NCBI GenBank assembly: GCA_903813345.2
Contig: CAIIXF020000010.1
Location: forward strand, 35,827,425 to 35,891,424
Direction of reading: 5' to 3'
DNA length: 64,000 nucleotides
From: Owenia fusiformis
Taxonomy: Eukaryota; Annelida; Polychaeta; Sabellida; Oweniidae
The position numbers and the translations under genes are program-made. The notes below the pieces were generated by a model. It did not search any database, had not been told where the DNA came from, and saw only the letters and a program-made list of their open reading frames with translations. Positions 47,201-60,340 of this stretch are shown piece after piece; the stretch's first letter is position 1, and every line of letters starts with the position of its first letter.

Positions 47201-50200
47201 TAACCAACAATTCCATCCAAAGTCATTTGTTGAATGGTATGTTAGGTAATAACTTGATTCTACAATTGAAATTAATTGAAATTAAGAGTTTGCCGACTGG
47301 ATCTTTGTGAAATGTTGAATTCCTTGAAAATATTTCCTTTTTGTGATTTTGTATCTTTTAGGTGTTTTTTTAAAAAAATACTATTTAGCAATGTGTGAAA
47401 AGAATTTAAGCCCAAGATTCAATACATTGTTGCAGATGCAGGCCTTTTTTCCAAAACATTACACTTGTTTCTGCGAATCTCGTTCAAAGGTTTAAACAAC
47501 ACCATTTTGAGGAATGCTCAGTCCACAATACATTGAGTCCAGTGCTAAAATCCTTAATCAACAAAATGATGTCAAACCAATAAACTCACTCATCAAATCA
47601 CTGCTCCTATGCTACTGTATGGAGCTATCTTTTACCAGTGTATAAATACAGTACATATACTACAGGTATACCCTGAGTGCAATTTAGCATGGACTAGTCC
47701 TGGTAATCAGCGTTACATTGAATTATATCAAATAATTAGCTGATATAGCCGAGACAGGTAAAATTACACAAGGATATTTTTTTAAAGATTTTTTTGCCTC
47801 ACCTCTTTAAATTAGCCTCGCCTATTTGTGGCTATGGTCTGTTTCAAATATGCGATATGTTAAGGGCGACCCTGTATATAAGATTCACACTTCCTATTTT
47901 AAGTAAGCTCTTCTTTCCAGACTATGTGTTACAAAATTGAGTTTTTTAAATTTTTTGTTCAATCTTACAGGTGTGTTAAAGCCTAGGCGTGATCCGTCCC
48001 CAATGAGTACACTTTCCAACAATACATCGTTGAATGGTTCCTTTGATATACCACCTCCTTTTGGTGTGACGCAACATATGATGTCAGATCATTCATCATT
48101 AGTTAGAGGTGAGTATGTTGGTCTTAATCTACATGTTGAACCTCCAGAGAATCCCATTTGCCATCAGTCTGTCAGTTTTCGGAGAAATGAAAATGCCTAA
48201 TAACCCAGATGCGAGTAGAAATAATCTTGATTTACGTCATTAAAAATTCAAAATTCAGTCAAAGTAATATCATATTTGAAATCTACATGTAAAATTACAT
48301 CTAGAAATGTGGTTTTAAAAAGTGTTTATCAACTTTGAAAAATTACTTTTCTTTGAAAATGTGACTTCTAGCTCGGGGAGATTCCCCATAGACCCCATGC
48401 TATAAAATCACAAAAAATGAAATATCTTTCCTTTTAGTGGACAGATAATGTTTTGCTTTACTGGACATATTTTCATTAGTATAAGTATTAGACACATAAG
48501 GGTTATATGAAAATTGAGCCACTTAAATTGATAATATTCAAGTTTAAGGGAACTTTCTTATATACCTGCCATGTTAACTGACCCGAGTCAGCCACCTGGT
48601 GGTGAAACTGGTAACTACCTACTCGCATTTGGGTAATTGTCCAAACTTATACAGCTCATATCAATTATTGGGTTCCCTACTGGTAATCTGAACCATTGGT
48701 CCCAGCATCTATTTTTGTTGAAATATTTGTTTTTTACAATAAATAGATGCAACTCTGTGAGCCCATGGTATGGTGCCTTTTTTTGTCAAAGTTGAGTCAT
48801 TTCAATCAAAAAATTCTTCTATTGTAATCTTTTTCAGACTGGCGGACAATTTAAAGTTTGGCCACTTTTAATCCAATAATGTGTTAAATGTGTACCTTGT
48901 TGTTGCCTTATGCCTCAGTCACATTTGACTTATAGAGGCAACCGTATGGTGGCCAATTAGCTTCCCAAAACCGAGAGAAATATATAGCATAAAATATAGG
49001 GATAAGCAGTATGATGTAGATTTTCTATATCGATTTTGTGGAGCTATGGTGGCCATATGCCCGCCATAGAGCAAATGTGACTGGGCCTTTAATTACCAGA
49101 ATAAGTCTGGAGGTATAATAAGAATAGTGTAAAGTACACATAGATAATTCATGGAAGTTAGTGTCACATATATAGGTTCAATACTGACATCTATTGACTG
49201 GACATAATATCTCATTAAAAAAAACCTCCGCCTAAGATCATGCTATTTTTTAAGTTGTTGAAAAGGGGCGACCAGAAGATACAGCTAAATGGGACTGGCG
49301 GGAAGTTTTTAAACCTCTCATCCCTCAGATTGCGAAAGCAGTTGAATCTGAGATCCGAGAAGTGTGTGGTAAAGCCATTGATGACCTTGACCTCTGTTTG
49401 AAAGATAGACTTGAGCCCGAAAGTATCGAGCTTTGCCAAGATGTGATTGGTGGAAGGTTGGATTTCCCAAAATATACATTCAAGGTACATGTTTATAAAT
49501 AATTGAAACTAATTTTTTGGTACCCTCATGAGTAAAGTTTTTAGCAATTTATTGCAAACTCAATTCATTTGATTTAAGAATAAGTCAAATAAACAGTAGA
49601 AATGGCATATGACTCAGAGCGTATGTTGTGTCAATATATGAGCCTGGCCATAGGAAAACAGGTCTTATCGCAAAAATTAAAATTGTGCTACAGAGCCAAA
49701 AATGTGCCCAAGATCAAGAGGAAAATGTGCTAAATTAAAATCTGACTTTTTGGTCTATATATGCAAGGAAAAATCGTTAAGTCATAAGTCATGGCTCATT
49801 TGAAAGGTCTTTTTGTGCTTTTTAAGATAAACAAAAAACAAAATATTGAAAAATCTGTGATAATATATATTGAAAGATGTGGTTACAAGTTAAAGTCTAT
49901 TTCAACATACTGTTTCCTAAATTCAGGTAGAAATCATACTATTTTTTACTCAGATTTACCACATTTTAGGGGAAATCTTCTTAAAGATTCTACCATGTAT
50001 GAGGATATTTTACTGAAAATAATCCAAAGATATATCGAAGACTGGCATTCAGAAGCATTTTCTTTCTTTTTCCTCCAGAGTGCAAAAAATATTGTTTCAT
50101 CAATATTAAAACTGCTCCCATTGGTCAAAGTTGGGAACCTGACTCCGTTCCATGTTGTGCGCTCCACCTATATTGATACAGTTGTACTAAATCTCCGCAA

Positions 50201-53200
50201 CTACAGTATGAAGTTATCAAAGGTAAGAAACTTCAAAATTTCAAAAGTTCAGATCATTGAATGGGTGAATGATCCCATGTTGGGATATTATCCATACAGC
50301 TGGAAGTCAACCTGCATGGCTAGAATCTATGAAATCAAAAACTTGTTACTCTCTGTTTGAAATAAATAAATAAAAAAAATTAAAATTTAAACTAAAATAC
50401 AGTGCAGTGATAAAATAAAATGTTCCCTTGCTGTTTCATTCGTGGGAATGTTTGTTTACTAATTTAGAGTGAGTAAGTAAATAAATAAAAAATTCAAATA
50501 TTATTTTTCTTATTTCTCAGCTGTCGGGAAATGTACCAAGTTCACATTCTCTGAACACCCTGTACTTGAGTTTGTGTAGTGCCGCATATATTCGCAACCA
50601 CCTGTACTCCATAGACAGCATCCTAGCTTCTGATGATAGCAGGTAAGAGATATGGTATCCTATGTTTCTGGGGTTGGCAAATCAAATATATCCATTTCCA
50701 TTAATTCATGTAAGTTGTACTTGATCGACCCAATCACCAGTGGCATTGTCATGTAGATTTTACAATATACATGGCATATTATAGTATATTAGTAAATCTA
50801 TGAATGTATCTATTAATTTGAGTGTGGGAGCTGCTGCTTGTGGCATCCTTGGAAATCAAGAAATATGAGTTGCTTAGAAAAACGTATGTGACGCTAAAAT
50901 TGCTCCAATTACTTGATGGAGAAACTTTCTAAAGTTCTGATGCACTTCCCCTAAATAACCGATATGTCTGCCGGATGCAAGGTCAGGCTCAGCCGAGTGA
51001 GCACCTTTTGCAGTATGCATCCCATCCAAAATATTTACTGTCTGAGTCAAACTTAAAAGTTTTCATTTAAAGACATTTTTGAGTTAATCTTTGAGTTAAA
51101 TATTACTTCCATAGTTTTTGCAACGTAAAACACTACCATTGTCCCGTTATTTCCATTAGGAAATTCACAAAAAAGAGTAGGAGGAGTTGCCATATGGTAT
51201 TCAAGTTTAAATATTTTTGAATTTTTCAGCAAGAAAGTATTTCCATTGCTGTACAGACAATTTTGTGAGCAGGTAGATGTTTTATCCCAACAGATCGCTG
51301 ACTACCATGTGAATGCGCTAGTGACCTCTATATTTCATGATGCAGAAGGCAACTATTGGAGCGATACTAAGGAATTTTATGAGGTACTGAATGGCTAGAA
51401 TGTGCGACTGAAGTTAGCAGTTAGCTCGCTTTAAAAATGTTTGTGTGATCATAGTGAAATGTATTTGGAACACAGACAACCATGTGGGTTTACGAAGTGA
51501 ATTTCTATTTCAAATATGATTGGCTCTTATGGCCATGACACATCACATATACATTAACACAATGAAGGTTAAGGAGGTTTTACACAACACATTACACATA
51601 GCAGAGATAAACTATAGAACATGATTTTAGGAATTTTAATCTTCGTCTTAATTTTTGAGAAACATCAATCTAAACTTAACTAATTTTGTATGTTATTCCA
51701 GAGCGAGAGATGTAATTTCACAATACAAATGTGGCATCTCCATATGGTGAGACTCCGACATGACTTATGGCGGTTTTGTCCCCCAAAGCTGAGCCAGAAT
51801 CTTTTTGTCTCTGTCCTTCACGATTCTCTCTCCCATCTGTCAAAGCGCTACATCAGGTGTAAGCCATCATATAAGCGTACCACTCAATTTCGGTGAGTAT
51901 GAATATTCACTTCCTTCGGGTCTCTGAATGCAATTAATAAAAAAAAGTCGTGTTTGAGACTGTGAATTTCAAACTCTAATTAAAGTTTTGGTATAAGCAT
52001 TTCATAATGAAAACATATTGATGGAATACATTTCTCTCAACGTGTGACCTTTATATATAAATCATTTTAGCTAGTCCTTTCAAACTATGTTGAGAACCTT
52101 TTGAAAAGTATGGCCCATATGCATGTACTATGCTCTTCATGTACTATGCTCTGTGCTATACTGTGCAGTGCTATGCTATAATGCAGTGCTATTCTATGCT
52201 ATACTGTGCAGTGCTATGCTATAATGTAGTGCTATCCTATGCTATGCAGTGCTATTCTATGCTATGCTAGGCTATACTTTGCAGTGCTATGCTATACTGT
52301 ACTATACTAACATCTCATGTGTTTCTGTGGTGATAATACTATCCAACATTAACCACAGGAACCTCATTTCAGAATTGACATTATATATCAGAATTGACAC
52401 CATTTTGTTTCAGAGTTGACATCACAGCTATTCTACTCTGCACATCAGAATTATTGATGTCAGGCTGTAACAGTATAGGGAAATACATTGATGCATGTAC
52501 CAATGAGACACTATTTTATGGAATACACAGCATATGTTTAAGTCTACTGGCAGCTGTGGCTGTTGTGGCTAGCCCTCTGGACCAGATATACAAGTAAGCT
52601 ACGTTTTATTTAACGCCGTCCTTACATTAGATGGACCCCAAAAAATAATGTTGGACGGAAAAATAAAAAACTCCCGAGTCCCTTGGACGCACTTTATTTC
52701 CACAGCAATTTCCAAAAATCTTACCTCTCAGAACACTCAAACAGTAGTAGAAACGTTTTTACCCCAGAGCAGCTTATTTATCCTCTGAATTTAGGTTTTA
52801 TGAGACGTTTTGTACAAAATTTAAAAATATTTGTTTCAAAATAATCCGCCATATTCAGGGATTCTCCGGCTTTCAGACGAAAATCTCCGGCTTTCAATTT
52901 AGTTAAACATATCAAATGAAAGAATATAAATTGGCCTACCTTGTGAAGACAAAATCTAAGTTTAATAGGCAGATAATCAGCAGTGTTTTAGAGAAACACT
53001 GAGATAATTATCTTACTGTAATTCGGCAACCATTTTGATTGACCTCTAAAACCAAAACATCATTGCTTTGAGATTAATGGGTCTGTAGCAAAAAACCTTT
53101 ATCACTGTCCTGCCATCTTTCAATGGATACCATTATTTACAATTACACATAAACTTGGTAACAAACTGTTTAATAATACAATTGATCTTTTTGGCATTAT

Positions 53201-56200
53201 CTTACATCATAGTGAGGAAGCACAAAGGGCAACATTTGAAAACAAATAAAATATAACAAGTCAAAAATACATATCAAACTACATGAACTAGGCCTATTGA
53301 ATGTTTTGATCTTTATATTTCATTGAGATTGATAATGTGTCAGAAAGGAATATTGAGTTTATTAATTTACATCAGAGTGAGGAGGAACAAGGGGCAACAT
53401 TGAAAAACAAAGTAATTAAGAAAAAAATTAATTGCAATCAATTATGTATTTTAAATATTATCATAGGAAATTTTGGCTGAGATATGCTCAGAATGCAATG
53501 CACCAGAGAGGGTCTAAATTTCAAAATTGTCTGAGGGGGCATGCCCCCCCCCCCTAGTTTGCGCCGCACGCTATGTTTATGTAGTTGTAAGTTTAGTAAA
53601 TATAAAATCACTCCATAAGACATGGTAAAAAAGACAAAAATGCCTTATATTTGTGTTACTTTAGAAAAAAAGAGAACTTGAATTTGCATTATCCAATTTT
53701 TTTCATTTTTAATTAGTTTCAGGCCTTTTATTTTTCGGACCCACTTTTTTTGGTTTGGACTCCATTTTTTTTAATGTGGGGTCCACTGGACCCACTTTTT
53801 TGTAACACTAAATAAAACGCTGAAGTCAGCTATATACAAGTAAAGCAGTTATATACAAGTAAGTCAGTTATATACAAGTAAGTCAGTTATATACAAGAGA
53901 CACTATTTTATGGAATACACAGCATATGTTTAAGTCTACTGGCAGCTGTGGCTGTTGTGGCTAGCCCTCTGGACCAGATATACAAGTAAGTGAGCTATAT
54001 ACAAGTAAGTGAGCTATACACAAGTAAGTCAGTTATATACAAGAAACACTATTTTATGGAATTCACAGCATATGTTTAAGTCTACTGGCAGCTGTGGCTG
54101 TTGTGGCTAGCCCTCTGGACCAGATATACAAGTAAGTCAGCTATATACAAGTAAAGCAGTTATATACAAGTAAGTGAGCTATATACAAGTAAGTTAGTTA
54201 TATACAAGAGACACTATTTTATGGAATTCACAGCATATGTTTAAGTCTACTGGCAGCTGTGGCTGTTGTGGCTAGCCCCCTGGACCAGATATACAAGTAA
54301 GTCAGCTTTCTGAGGAAAAGTTTAAGACAAACAGTACAATAAGCACCCTATGCAGAAAAAAGTGCATTGTACATGATTAATATAAATTTTCTTTTGAAAA
54401 TTAGATAACAAAATTGTGATTGTTGAAAGCAATTTGTTATGGGCATAATTATCCTTTTAACCCATAAAGTGAAGTGCCATTTATGAAGAAGCCATGGTGA
54501 TGGGGTCTTTACCTTTTAATTAGGTGGTGTACCTCAATTTTATATGAGGACAATGAGAACATGAATCGAGTGCTTTAACTTTAACCAAACACAATAGAGC
54601 ACAATAAAATCAGAATGCTATGCTCATTTTGTAAAAGCTTCTTCTCACATACTTGGGAGTATAACCCTTTCTTCAAACTAAATCAAATCTTACTTGAGGA
54701 TTTCCTCCATGGCTGGGGCATCCTTTTCTGCTCATTCAAATTAGTTTACATTTTCAAATGTTTCTGGTAAATCTTCACCAACACAAGGTTGTCTTTTGAA
54801 TTGAACTGTTCCATCTGTATTCATATATTTTTCGGAATTCTAGGATATTCAAGAAAGGTTTCCTTCGGAAGAAAAAGCGTCACCATGGCGACACAATTGA
54901 AAACAGCAGCCCTGTCACTGAATGGTTGCATTGGATACGGCCTGCCCTCTTTAATAGCCATGAGAAAGTGTAAGTACAATGCTAAATATCTATATTACGG
55001 TTGATTGCTGTTATATCTTTTGTTACCTGTTGATTGCTGGTAATGAATTGCTGTTTCATGGTAACTTACTGCTGTCTACTGCTAATGAATTGCTGTTTTA
55101 TGGTACTTATTGCTGTGCACTGGTAATGAATTGCTGTTTCATGGTAACTTATTGCTGTTTACTGCTAATGAATTGCTGTTTTATGGTACTTATTGCTGTG
55201 CACTGGTAATGAATTGCTGTGTCATGGTAACTTATTGCTGCTTACTGCTAATGAATTGCTGTTTCATGGTAACTAATTTCTGTGCACTGGCAATGAGTTG
55301 ATGTTTCATGGTTACTTATTGCTGTTCACTGGCAATGAATTGCTGTTTTGTGGTAGCTTATCACTGTTTACTGCTAATGAATTGTTGCTTCATGGTAACT
55401 AATTGCTGTTTACTGGCAATGAATTGCTGTTTCATGGTAACGTATTGCTGTTCACTGGTAATTAATTGCTGTTTCATGGTAACTAATTGCTGTTCACTGG
55501 TAATGAATTGCTGCTTAATGGTAACTGATTTCTTGTAACTGATGCCATGCCTTTGCTGTGCTTATGTCTGTTGGTGTTTTATGTATAGTAAACTCTGTGT
55601 GAACATATATGGAGCCGCAAAATTGTGTTCACTGTAGGGAGGTGTTCTCTACAGAGAGGCAATTTTATACAGCACTCAGTGGAGTATGTGCTGAGAAAAG
55701 GTGTTCAGAAGACACAGGTGTTCACTAGAGTGTGGTGTTAACTAAGACAGGTTCTATTGACTGATGCCTTTTGGTTGATATGCTTATGCCTGTTGGTGTT
55801 CACTAGAGAGTGGTGTTAACTAAGACAGGTTTAACTGTATGTTGAATACTGTTCTATTGACTGATGATTGCTGTTTATTGCTTTCTAATACAAATTGATT
55901 GCTGTTCTCATGTATTTTGATTGCTCTTCCAGGTACGATGACATACAAACTACAACAGCAGTGTATCTCCAGGTCAAACTTCTAGCTGCTCAGCCAGAGC
56001 CTAACTGGGTTCTCACCCTTCAGGTATCAGGATACCCTTTTCTAATTTTTTTTTTTTTGATTTTGAAGTTATGTAGGTGTAATTACAGCTTATAGATTAT
56101 ATAGAGACTGTAAGATTCTACAAAACTAAGATAAGGCATGTTGAAAAATTCTTTGTTTCAGGCATTACTGATGAAAGACTTCACATTGACAATACTCTTA

Positions 56201-57635
56201 GCCATGCAGTGCTTAGAAAACTCTCTAGAATTAAACTCGAAGCCTGCCCAGACACGCCCTAAGTATACAGGGTGTCTCAAAGAAGACTGCCCTGGTAGTG
56301 ACTGCATTACTGGAACATTGAGTGACCTACAGGGTGGGGTTTTCAATTCACTTTTACAGCTGCTAGCCATGTGTGATGATATTCCTGGAGGGTTGTCGAA
56401 GGCTATGTTACCAGTAATAAGCAGGTTTGTTTTGTACATCTTAAGTTTCATAATTCATTCATTATATTGCAATTATGTCATTTTCTTAAATTTGTTCTTT
56501 TTACCTTGTATTTAGGGAGCCAGCTTCTTATATGTATGGGACTTTTAGTAAAAAATCAATTCTCTCAATAAAGATCATGGCAACAGTCATCATACAGTGT
56601 AATATTTCTCCAGCCAATAGCAATCCTTTGGCTGCCATAGCACTTTCACATTCATATACATGTACATATACAGCCATATATCCTGCGTAAGCCACTCTTG
56701 ATAGAGGCTCTCATTAAGCAAATCATTTTATTTGAAATCAGTTGTCCAAATATAGGCTCTTTAGAGTCCATCCTTTTATTTTAAGGTCTGATGGTTGGAT
56801 GATCTTTGATATGAAATGTGTGCCTGGCCGATCTTTCCCAGTAAGTTACATTTTTACTGTGCTAATATGAGTGCATTATAAAGATTCGAATAGTTATACA
56901 ACTATCATTATATTAATCGGAAGAAAATGATAACGATGTCTCTCACTTATTAACTGAAAGATTCAGAACAACCACAACCTATTAACCGACCATTATTGTT
57001 GCCACAATTTGAACTTGACAAAATAAATACCCATTTATACATGTACACTGTATAATGTAAAATTAATTAATTGAATTTTTTTTCTTATAATTATTGCTAT
57101 TTAATTATTAGACTGAAAATGTTTCCACCACGCAATAATTTCCCTGTAGGCCTTTTGGCAAATATCATAAAATAGTCAACTTTTTTCTGGATTTGTATTT
57201 TTGAATGAATTAATACAAGAGCATACTTGATGGTAAAAGTGATTTCTCTTCATCTAAAAATCATAGATACGCCACTGTTTGTTTAGTCAAAGCTAATAAG
57301 AAAGATCAACTCTTATTTATATAATCTATAATCCATATGGATTTTCTATGATATTTAACATATTTTTTTTACACCATGCAACATATTTTACTGACAAATC
57401 TTGAGTACTGAGACAACTCGACCACTTAATTTTCACTTAAATTGCTCTTTCTTTGGGCAAAATGCATTTAATTTACACAAAACATGTTCATATAATATAA
57501 CATAAAACAATGTGTTTATTTCGCTCAAAATTATGGAATATTTACATTGTTAACCATCATTTGATTGACCTTGACTTTTAGGACCAGCCCCATCTAGTGG
57601 TGAGTGCAAGAACTAAAGCATGGACATATTACTAA
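44300..57635 (+). CDS. KIAA0825-like protein (DUF4495 family), 16 exons
   Basis: Exons: 44300..44418, 44910..45084, 45339..46251, 46757..46858, 47971..48108, 49255..49484, 50079..50222, 50521..50642, 51230..51383, 51702..51892, 52414..52593, 54844..54969, 55933..56023, 56162..56424, 56786..56840, 57582..57635. All phases match, giving 1018 aa. Human KIAA0825 is longer (about 1275), so exons may be missed. Best-conserved parts are ERCNFTIQMWHLHMVRLRHD with LWRFCPPKLSQ (exon 10) and VDITAILLCTSELLMS (exon 11), then VTEWLHWIRPALFNSHEKV (exon 12). The protein is mostly helical, without signal peptide or membrane helix except a hydrophobic run in exon 11 (LSLLAAVAVVAS). Its biochemical role is unknown; human variants are linked to postaxial polydactyly. 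The reading frame stays open upstream of the chosen Met44300, so the true start could be earlier. Exon 11 has three downstream partial duplicates. Confidence 0.88.
46440..46670. repeat. GATC-rich degenerate repeat in intron 3
   Basis: Imperfect units of 18-24 bases such as TTGATCCTAGGATCTG and CTCATGGATTTGATCT place about 14 GATC sites in 230 bases. Confidence 0.75.
46995..47085. repeat. Short tandem repeat TTGCATGGCTTGTTTG
   Basis: Four to five copies of a ~16-20-bp unit in intron 4. Confidence 0.75.
48912..49088. mobile_element. 177-bp MITE (GCCTCAGTCACATTTG ends)
   Basis: GCCTCAGTCACATTTG pairs with CAAATGTGACTGGGC. The match continues inward as CCGTATGGTGGCC / GGCCATATG. Intron 5. Confidence 0.8.
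52110..52320. repeat. CTATG-type low-complexity repeat in intron 10
   Basis: Mixed tandem units of GCAGTGCTATGCTATA and TCTATGCTATG. Confidence 0.85.
52601..53819. mobile_element. 1.2-kb insertion with CGTTTTATTTA ends in intron 11
   Basis: The left end ACGTTTTATTTAACGCC starts eight bases after the exon 11 donor, and the right end CACTAAATAAAACGC is its inverse. The sub-ends share TGGACCCCA/TGGGTCC motifs. It separates exon 11 from its own tandem duplicates, so it arrived after, or next to, that duplication. No coding capacity. It contains a C-run repeat near 53540. Confidence 0.7.
53820..54300 (+). repeat. Exon-derived repeats: three copies of KIAA0825-like exon 11 3' end plus donor
   Basis: Copies at 53897-53985, 54046-54131 and 54209-54296 reproduce the last ~90 bases of exon 11 (GAGACACTATTTTATGGAAT to GACCAGATATACAA), each followed by GTAAGT. 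They are over 97% identical to the exon by eye. Between and before them a 19-bp unit (AAGTCAGTTATATACAAGT) repeats several times, each repeat again carrying an ACAA|GTAAGT donor. In the copies the exon is truncated at the GAGACAC boundary. Confidence 0.95.
55010..55535 (+). repeat. ~42-bp minisatellite in intron 12, about 12 copies
   Basis: Units contain AATGAATTGCTGTTTCATGG then TAACTTATTGCTGTTCACTGG. It does not match the adjacent exons, so unlike the other intronic arrays it is not obviously exon-derived. The apparent cysteine-rich open frames across it are not genes. Confidence 0.9.
55586..55840. repeat. Decayed member of the CAGTAAAACCTGT family
   Basis: Left TAGTAAACTCTGTGTGAAC and right GACAGGTTTAACTGTA are inverted. 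The interior has GGTGTTC/GTGTTCACT motifs as in 11271-11450. Intron 12. Confidence 0.6.
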
Positions 57636-57815
57636 GTTATAGTTTAACATTCTTCATTTTAAGCTCATTTTATTTATCTCGGACTGTGGTAGAGGGGGCT
57701 TCCTGTAGATATTTTAAGTTCTAGATGTGTGTGTGCGGCCTTAGAAGGCAATTATAGCAAGGAATAGGATATAGTGCTTCTTCAGTACATCAAGGTTCAC
57801 TAGCAGTGCTAGTCT

Positions 57816-58101
57816 GATATACACCCCCAAAATGCAATCTGATTTTCAACGCTGTTTTGGTGCCAAATTTCGGTGCCGTTTCGGCACCAAATGGACTGAC
57901 TAGTCCAGTGCTGGAACGGAGTCGAAACTGTGCCGGAACAGCGCTGAATTTTTTCGATGCCGAGCGCCGAATTATATTGGCTGTGTATGCATACACTAAG
58001 GTACAGAGGTGGGCCTTGATGCATCAAAGATACAATGTTAGTAGCATTGCTTTTTTTCACACTTTACACATTGAAAAGTGCTTTATTATTGTCGTCTTGC
58101 T
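57816..58101. other. Intergenic, GC-richer stretch
   Basis: 57840-57975 is richer in CpG than the surroundings and has a small palindrome (GGTGCCGTTTCGGCACC). No gene recognised. Confidence 0.4.
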
Positions 58102-58207
58102 CTGATGGGTGATTTGGCGGGTGGGCTGATGGGTGATTTGGCGGGTGGGCTGATGGGTGATTTGGCGGGTGGGCTGATGGGTGATTTGGCAGGTGGGCTG
58201 ATGGGTG
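58102..58207. repeat. 24-bp tandem repeat, about 4.5 copies
   Basis: Unit GATGGGTGATTTGGCGGGTG plus GGCT, near-identical copies. Confidence 0.9.
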
Positions 58208-58680
58208 TCGGTTTATATGATAGTATTGCTACATTGGTTTATTAATGTACATATGGACTAGTAGTTGCTTCTTTGATAAATCAAGGTTTATATATGATAT
58301 ATAGTATTGCTACCTTGGTTTATTAATGTACATATGAACTAGTAGTTGCCTCTTTGATAAATCAAGGTTTATATATGATAGTATTGCTACTTTGGTATAT
58401 TAAGGTACATATGGACTAGTAGTTTCTTCTTTGATAAATCAAGGTTTATATATGATAGTATTGCTACATGTACCTTGGTTTATTAATGTGTATATGGACT
58501 AGTAGTTGCTTCTTTGATAAATCAAGGTTTATATATGATAGTATTGCTACCTTGGTTTATTAATGTACATATGGACTAGTTTTGCTTTTTTGGTAAATCC
58601 ATGCTACCTTGGTTTATTTAGATACACATGGACTAGTAGTTGCTTCCTTAATGCATCAAGAAGCATATGTACAGGTTATT
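58208..58680. repeat. ~82-bp tandem repeat, about 5 copies
   Basis: Units contain GGTTTATATATGATAGTATTG, CCTTGGTTTATTAATGTACA and TAGTTGCTTCTTTGATAAAT. The last segment is the same TTGCTTCTTTGAT core as the scattered repeat of 57774-60540, so the two arrays are related. Confidence 0.9.
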
Positions 58681-58788
58681 CAATAAACAAAACTAATTTT
58701 GCCATAATATCTTTATTATGCAACATCTGTAGCCAACATTTGCTCGGGAGTTGCATAGTTCATTCCACTAACCATACTTAGCTTTACT

Positions 58789-59631
58789 TAAAGTCCCCGT
58801 CTAAAGTTTGAAAATATTTTTTTATCATTCATTTACTATTTGTCAGGACTTAAAAAGTGATTTTAGAGATTTTTGAAAAAAAAAAAAAAAAATTTGAAAA
58901 AAAAGTTGTGAGCATTTCATTTCTCAAATATTCAAATTTCCCACCATTTTTAAAAAAAAGTTGAAATTTCTTAATCATCAAATATTTCTTAATGCATTTC
59001 AAAAAAGATTATCTTTTTAACACCAATGCAAAGGTTGAACAAAGGACACACTATTTCAATAATAAAATGCCATATTTAATGGGCCACTTCAATGTTTTAA
59101 CATATCAAAAATATTTTGAAACATTAGTGATGTCACTAAGGTACCAAAAACTTTTTTAAAAAAATTGAAATTTTTTTTTCGATGTCAATCTTTTCTAAAT
59201 ATGTTAGACTTTCATAAAAACCAATGTTGATTGTCTCACCAGGTTAAAAGGAAGAATAAATTATGTTTTAGATATCATTGTACCATTGGTTTCTATGAGA
59301 ACTAAAATTTTGGAATGCATTTTTCTCAGAACCATTTTCATGCACTGATAAGTTCATTTCTCGCTCATTTATGAACCGATTTTCTTAATTTTTTGCGGCA
59401 AAAAACATGGGAGGATGAATGCTATGCATTGGTATGAATTGTGGCTAATTAGAAGATATGAGTGACCTCTAAAAGTTGGTTTTAAATAAATTCACAAATT
59501 TTGGAACAAAAAGTCTATCAAAAACCACTTTTTGAAATTTAAAAAAAAAGTTTCACATATCACACTTTGATAACATTGGGTAAGACTACAATATAAGCCA
59601 AAGTGGTTTAAACTTTAGATGGGGCCTTTAA
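58789..59631. mobile_element. 843-bp TIR element (TAAAGTCCCCGTCTAAAGTTT ends)
   Basis: Left AAAGTCCCCGTCTAAAGTTT and right AAACTTTAGATGGGGCCTTT are inverted. The interior is poly(A)/poly(T)-rich without coding sequence. Confidence 0.8.
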
Positions 59632-59719
59632 TGAAGGATCTTGACTAGCTTTGCTTTTTCGATGTTTTTTTTTGCACTGTTATTGCTTTTTTGATGCATC
59701 AAGGTCGATTTATTGCAAT

Positions 59720-60340
59720 GCTCACTTGCAGATCTATTTTCATTTCATTTATTTTCAAACATCTGGTGAAAAATACAGATAAAGTGGATGACACCCTAGT
59801 GTGCATATTATCCACACAAAGAAGATGAACATGACAAATAAGCAGAAACGTGTATATAATTTATCTCCAACCTCGCACTCCCGCCCCACCTCCTCCACCC
59901 CCAACATGGCCTAAACAATATGTAAAGTAAAAAACTGGGTTACCAGTTTATGTCTCTGAGCAAAATTTGCAGTGCTTAAAAAGTGCATGTAAATAAATAA
60001 ATGAATGTTGGCCTTGCCAATTAGATGACTCCGAATAACAACAACAACAACAACAACAACAATAAACAAATGTAGTATATGTAATTGGGGATTATTATCA
60101 TTGATTGATCAAAAATGACTTGACTTTTTCTTGTAAAGAGTAACCGAATTTTATTTTGTAATCTCATCAGGTAATTTATTTCATCCTATCTGGTCCTTGC
60201 TTGTTAATTGAATATTTGCAAATGTTTATTCTGAAAGCTGCTGATCTGAGTTTGAACTGATGTCTAGTCTCATGTCTATGAATATTATTGTTTGGAGTGA
60301 AGTAGTAACTAGACTGTTTTTAGATGCCGGGACATGGTCA
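59720..60340. other. Intergenic; (AAC)n microsatellite
   Basis: A run of about nine AAC units lies at 60037-60062. TTTATT near 60176 and 60223 gives minus-strand AATAAA about 300 bases past the TylF-type stop, candidate poly(A) signals. Nothing else recognised. Confidence 0.45.

Larger units (their letters stand above)
44419..57581. other. Introns of the KIAA0825-like gene: stretches without features
   Basis: I see no gene or strong repeat in 44419-44909, 47103-47970, 48109-48911, 49485-50078, 50643-51229, 51384-51701, 54301-54843, 56425-56785 and 56841-57581. The first half of 49791-50078 is open in frame with exon 7, but the phase-0 acceptor TCCTCCAG at 50071-50078, with its long pyrimidine tract, fits the previous exon. 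Confidence 0.5.

Noticed and set aside
49791-50078. Extending KIAA0825-like exon 7 to the acceptor near 49926
   Set aside because: That acceptor would need a different phase from the preceding donor; the TCCTCCAG site at 50078 has a strong pyrimidine tract and matches phase 0.
55005-55538. Cysteine-rich open frames
   Set aside because: Translation of a ~42-bp minisatellite in an intron; no conserved cysteine framework independent of the repeat.
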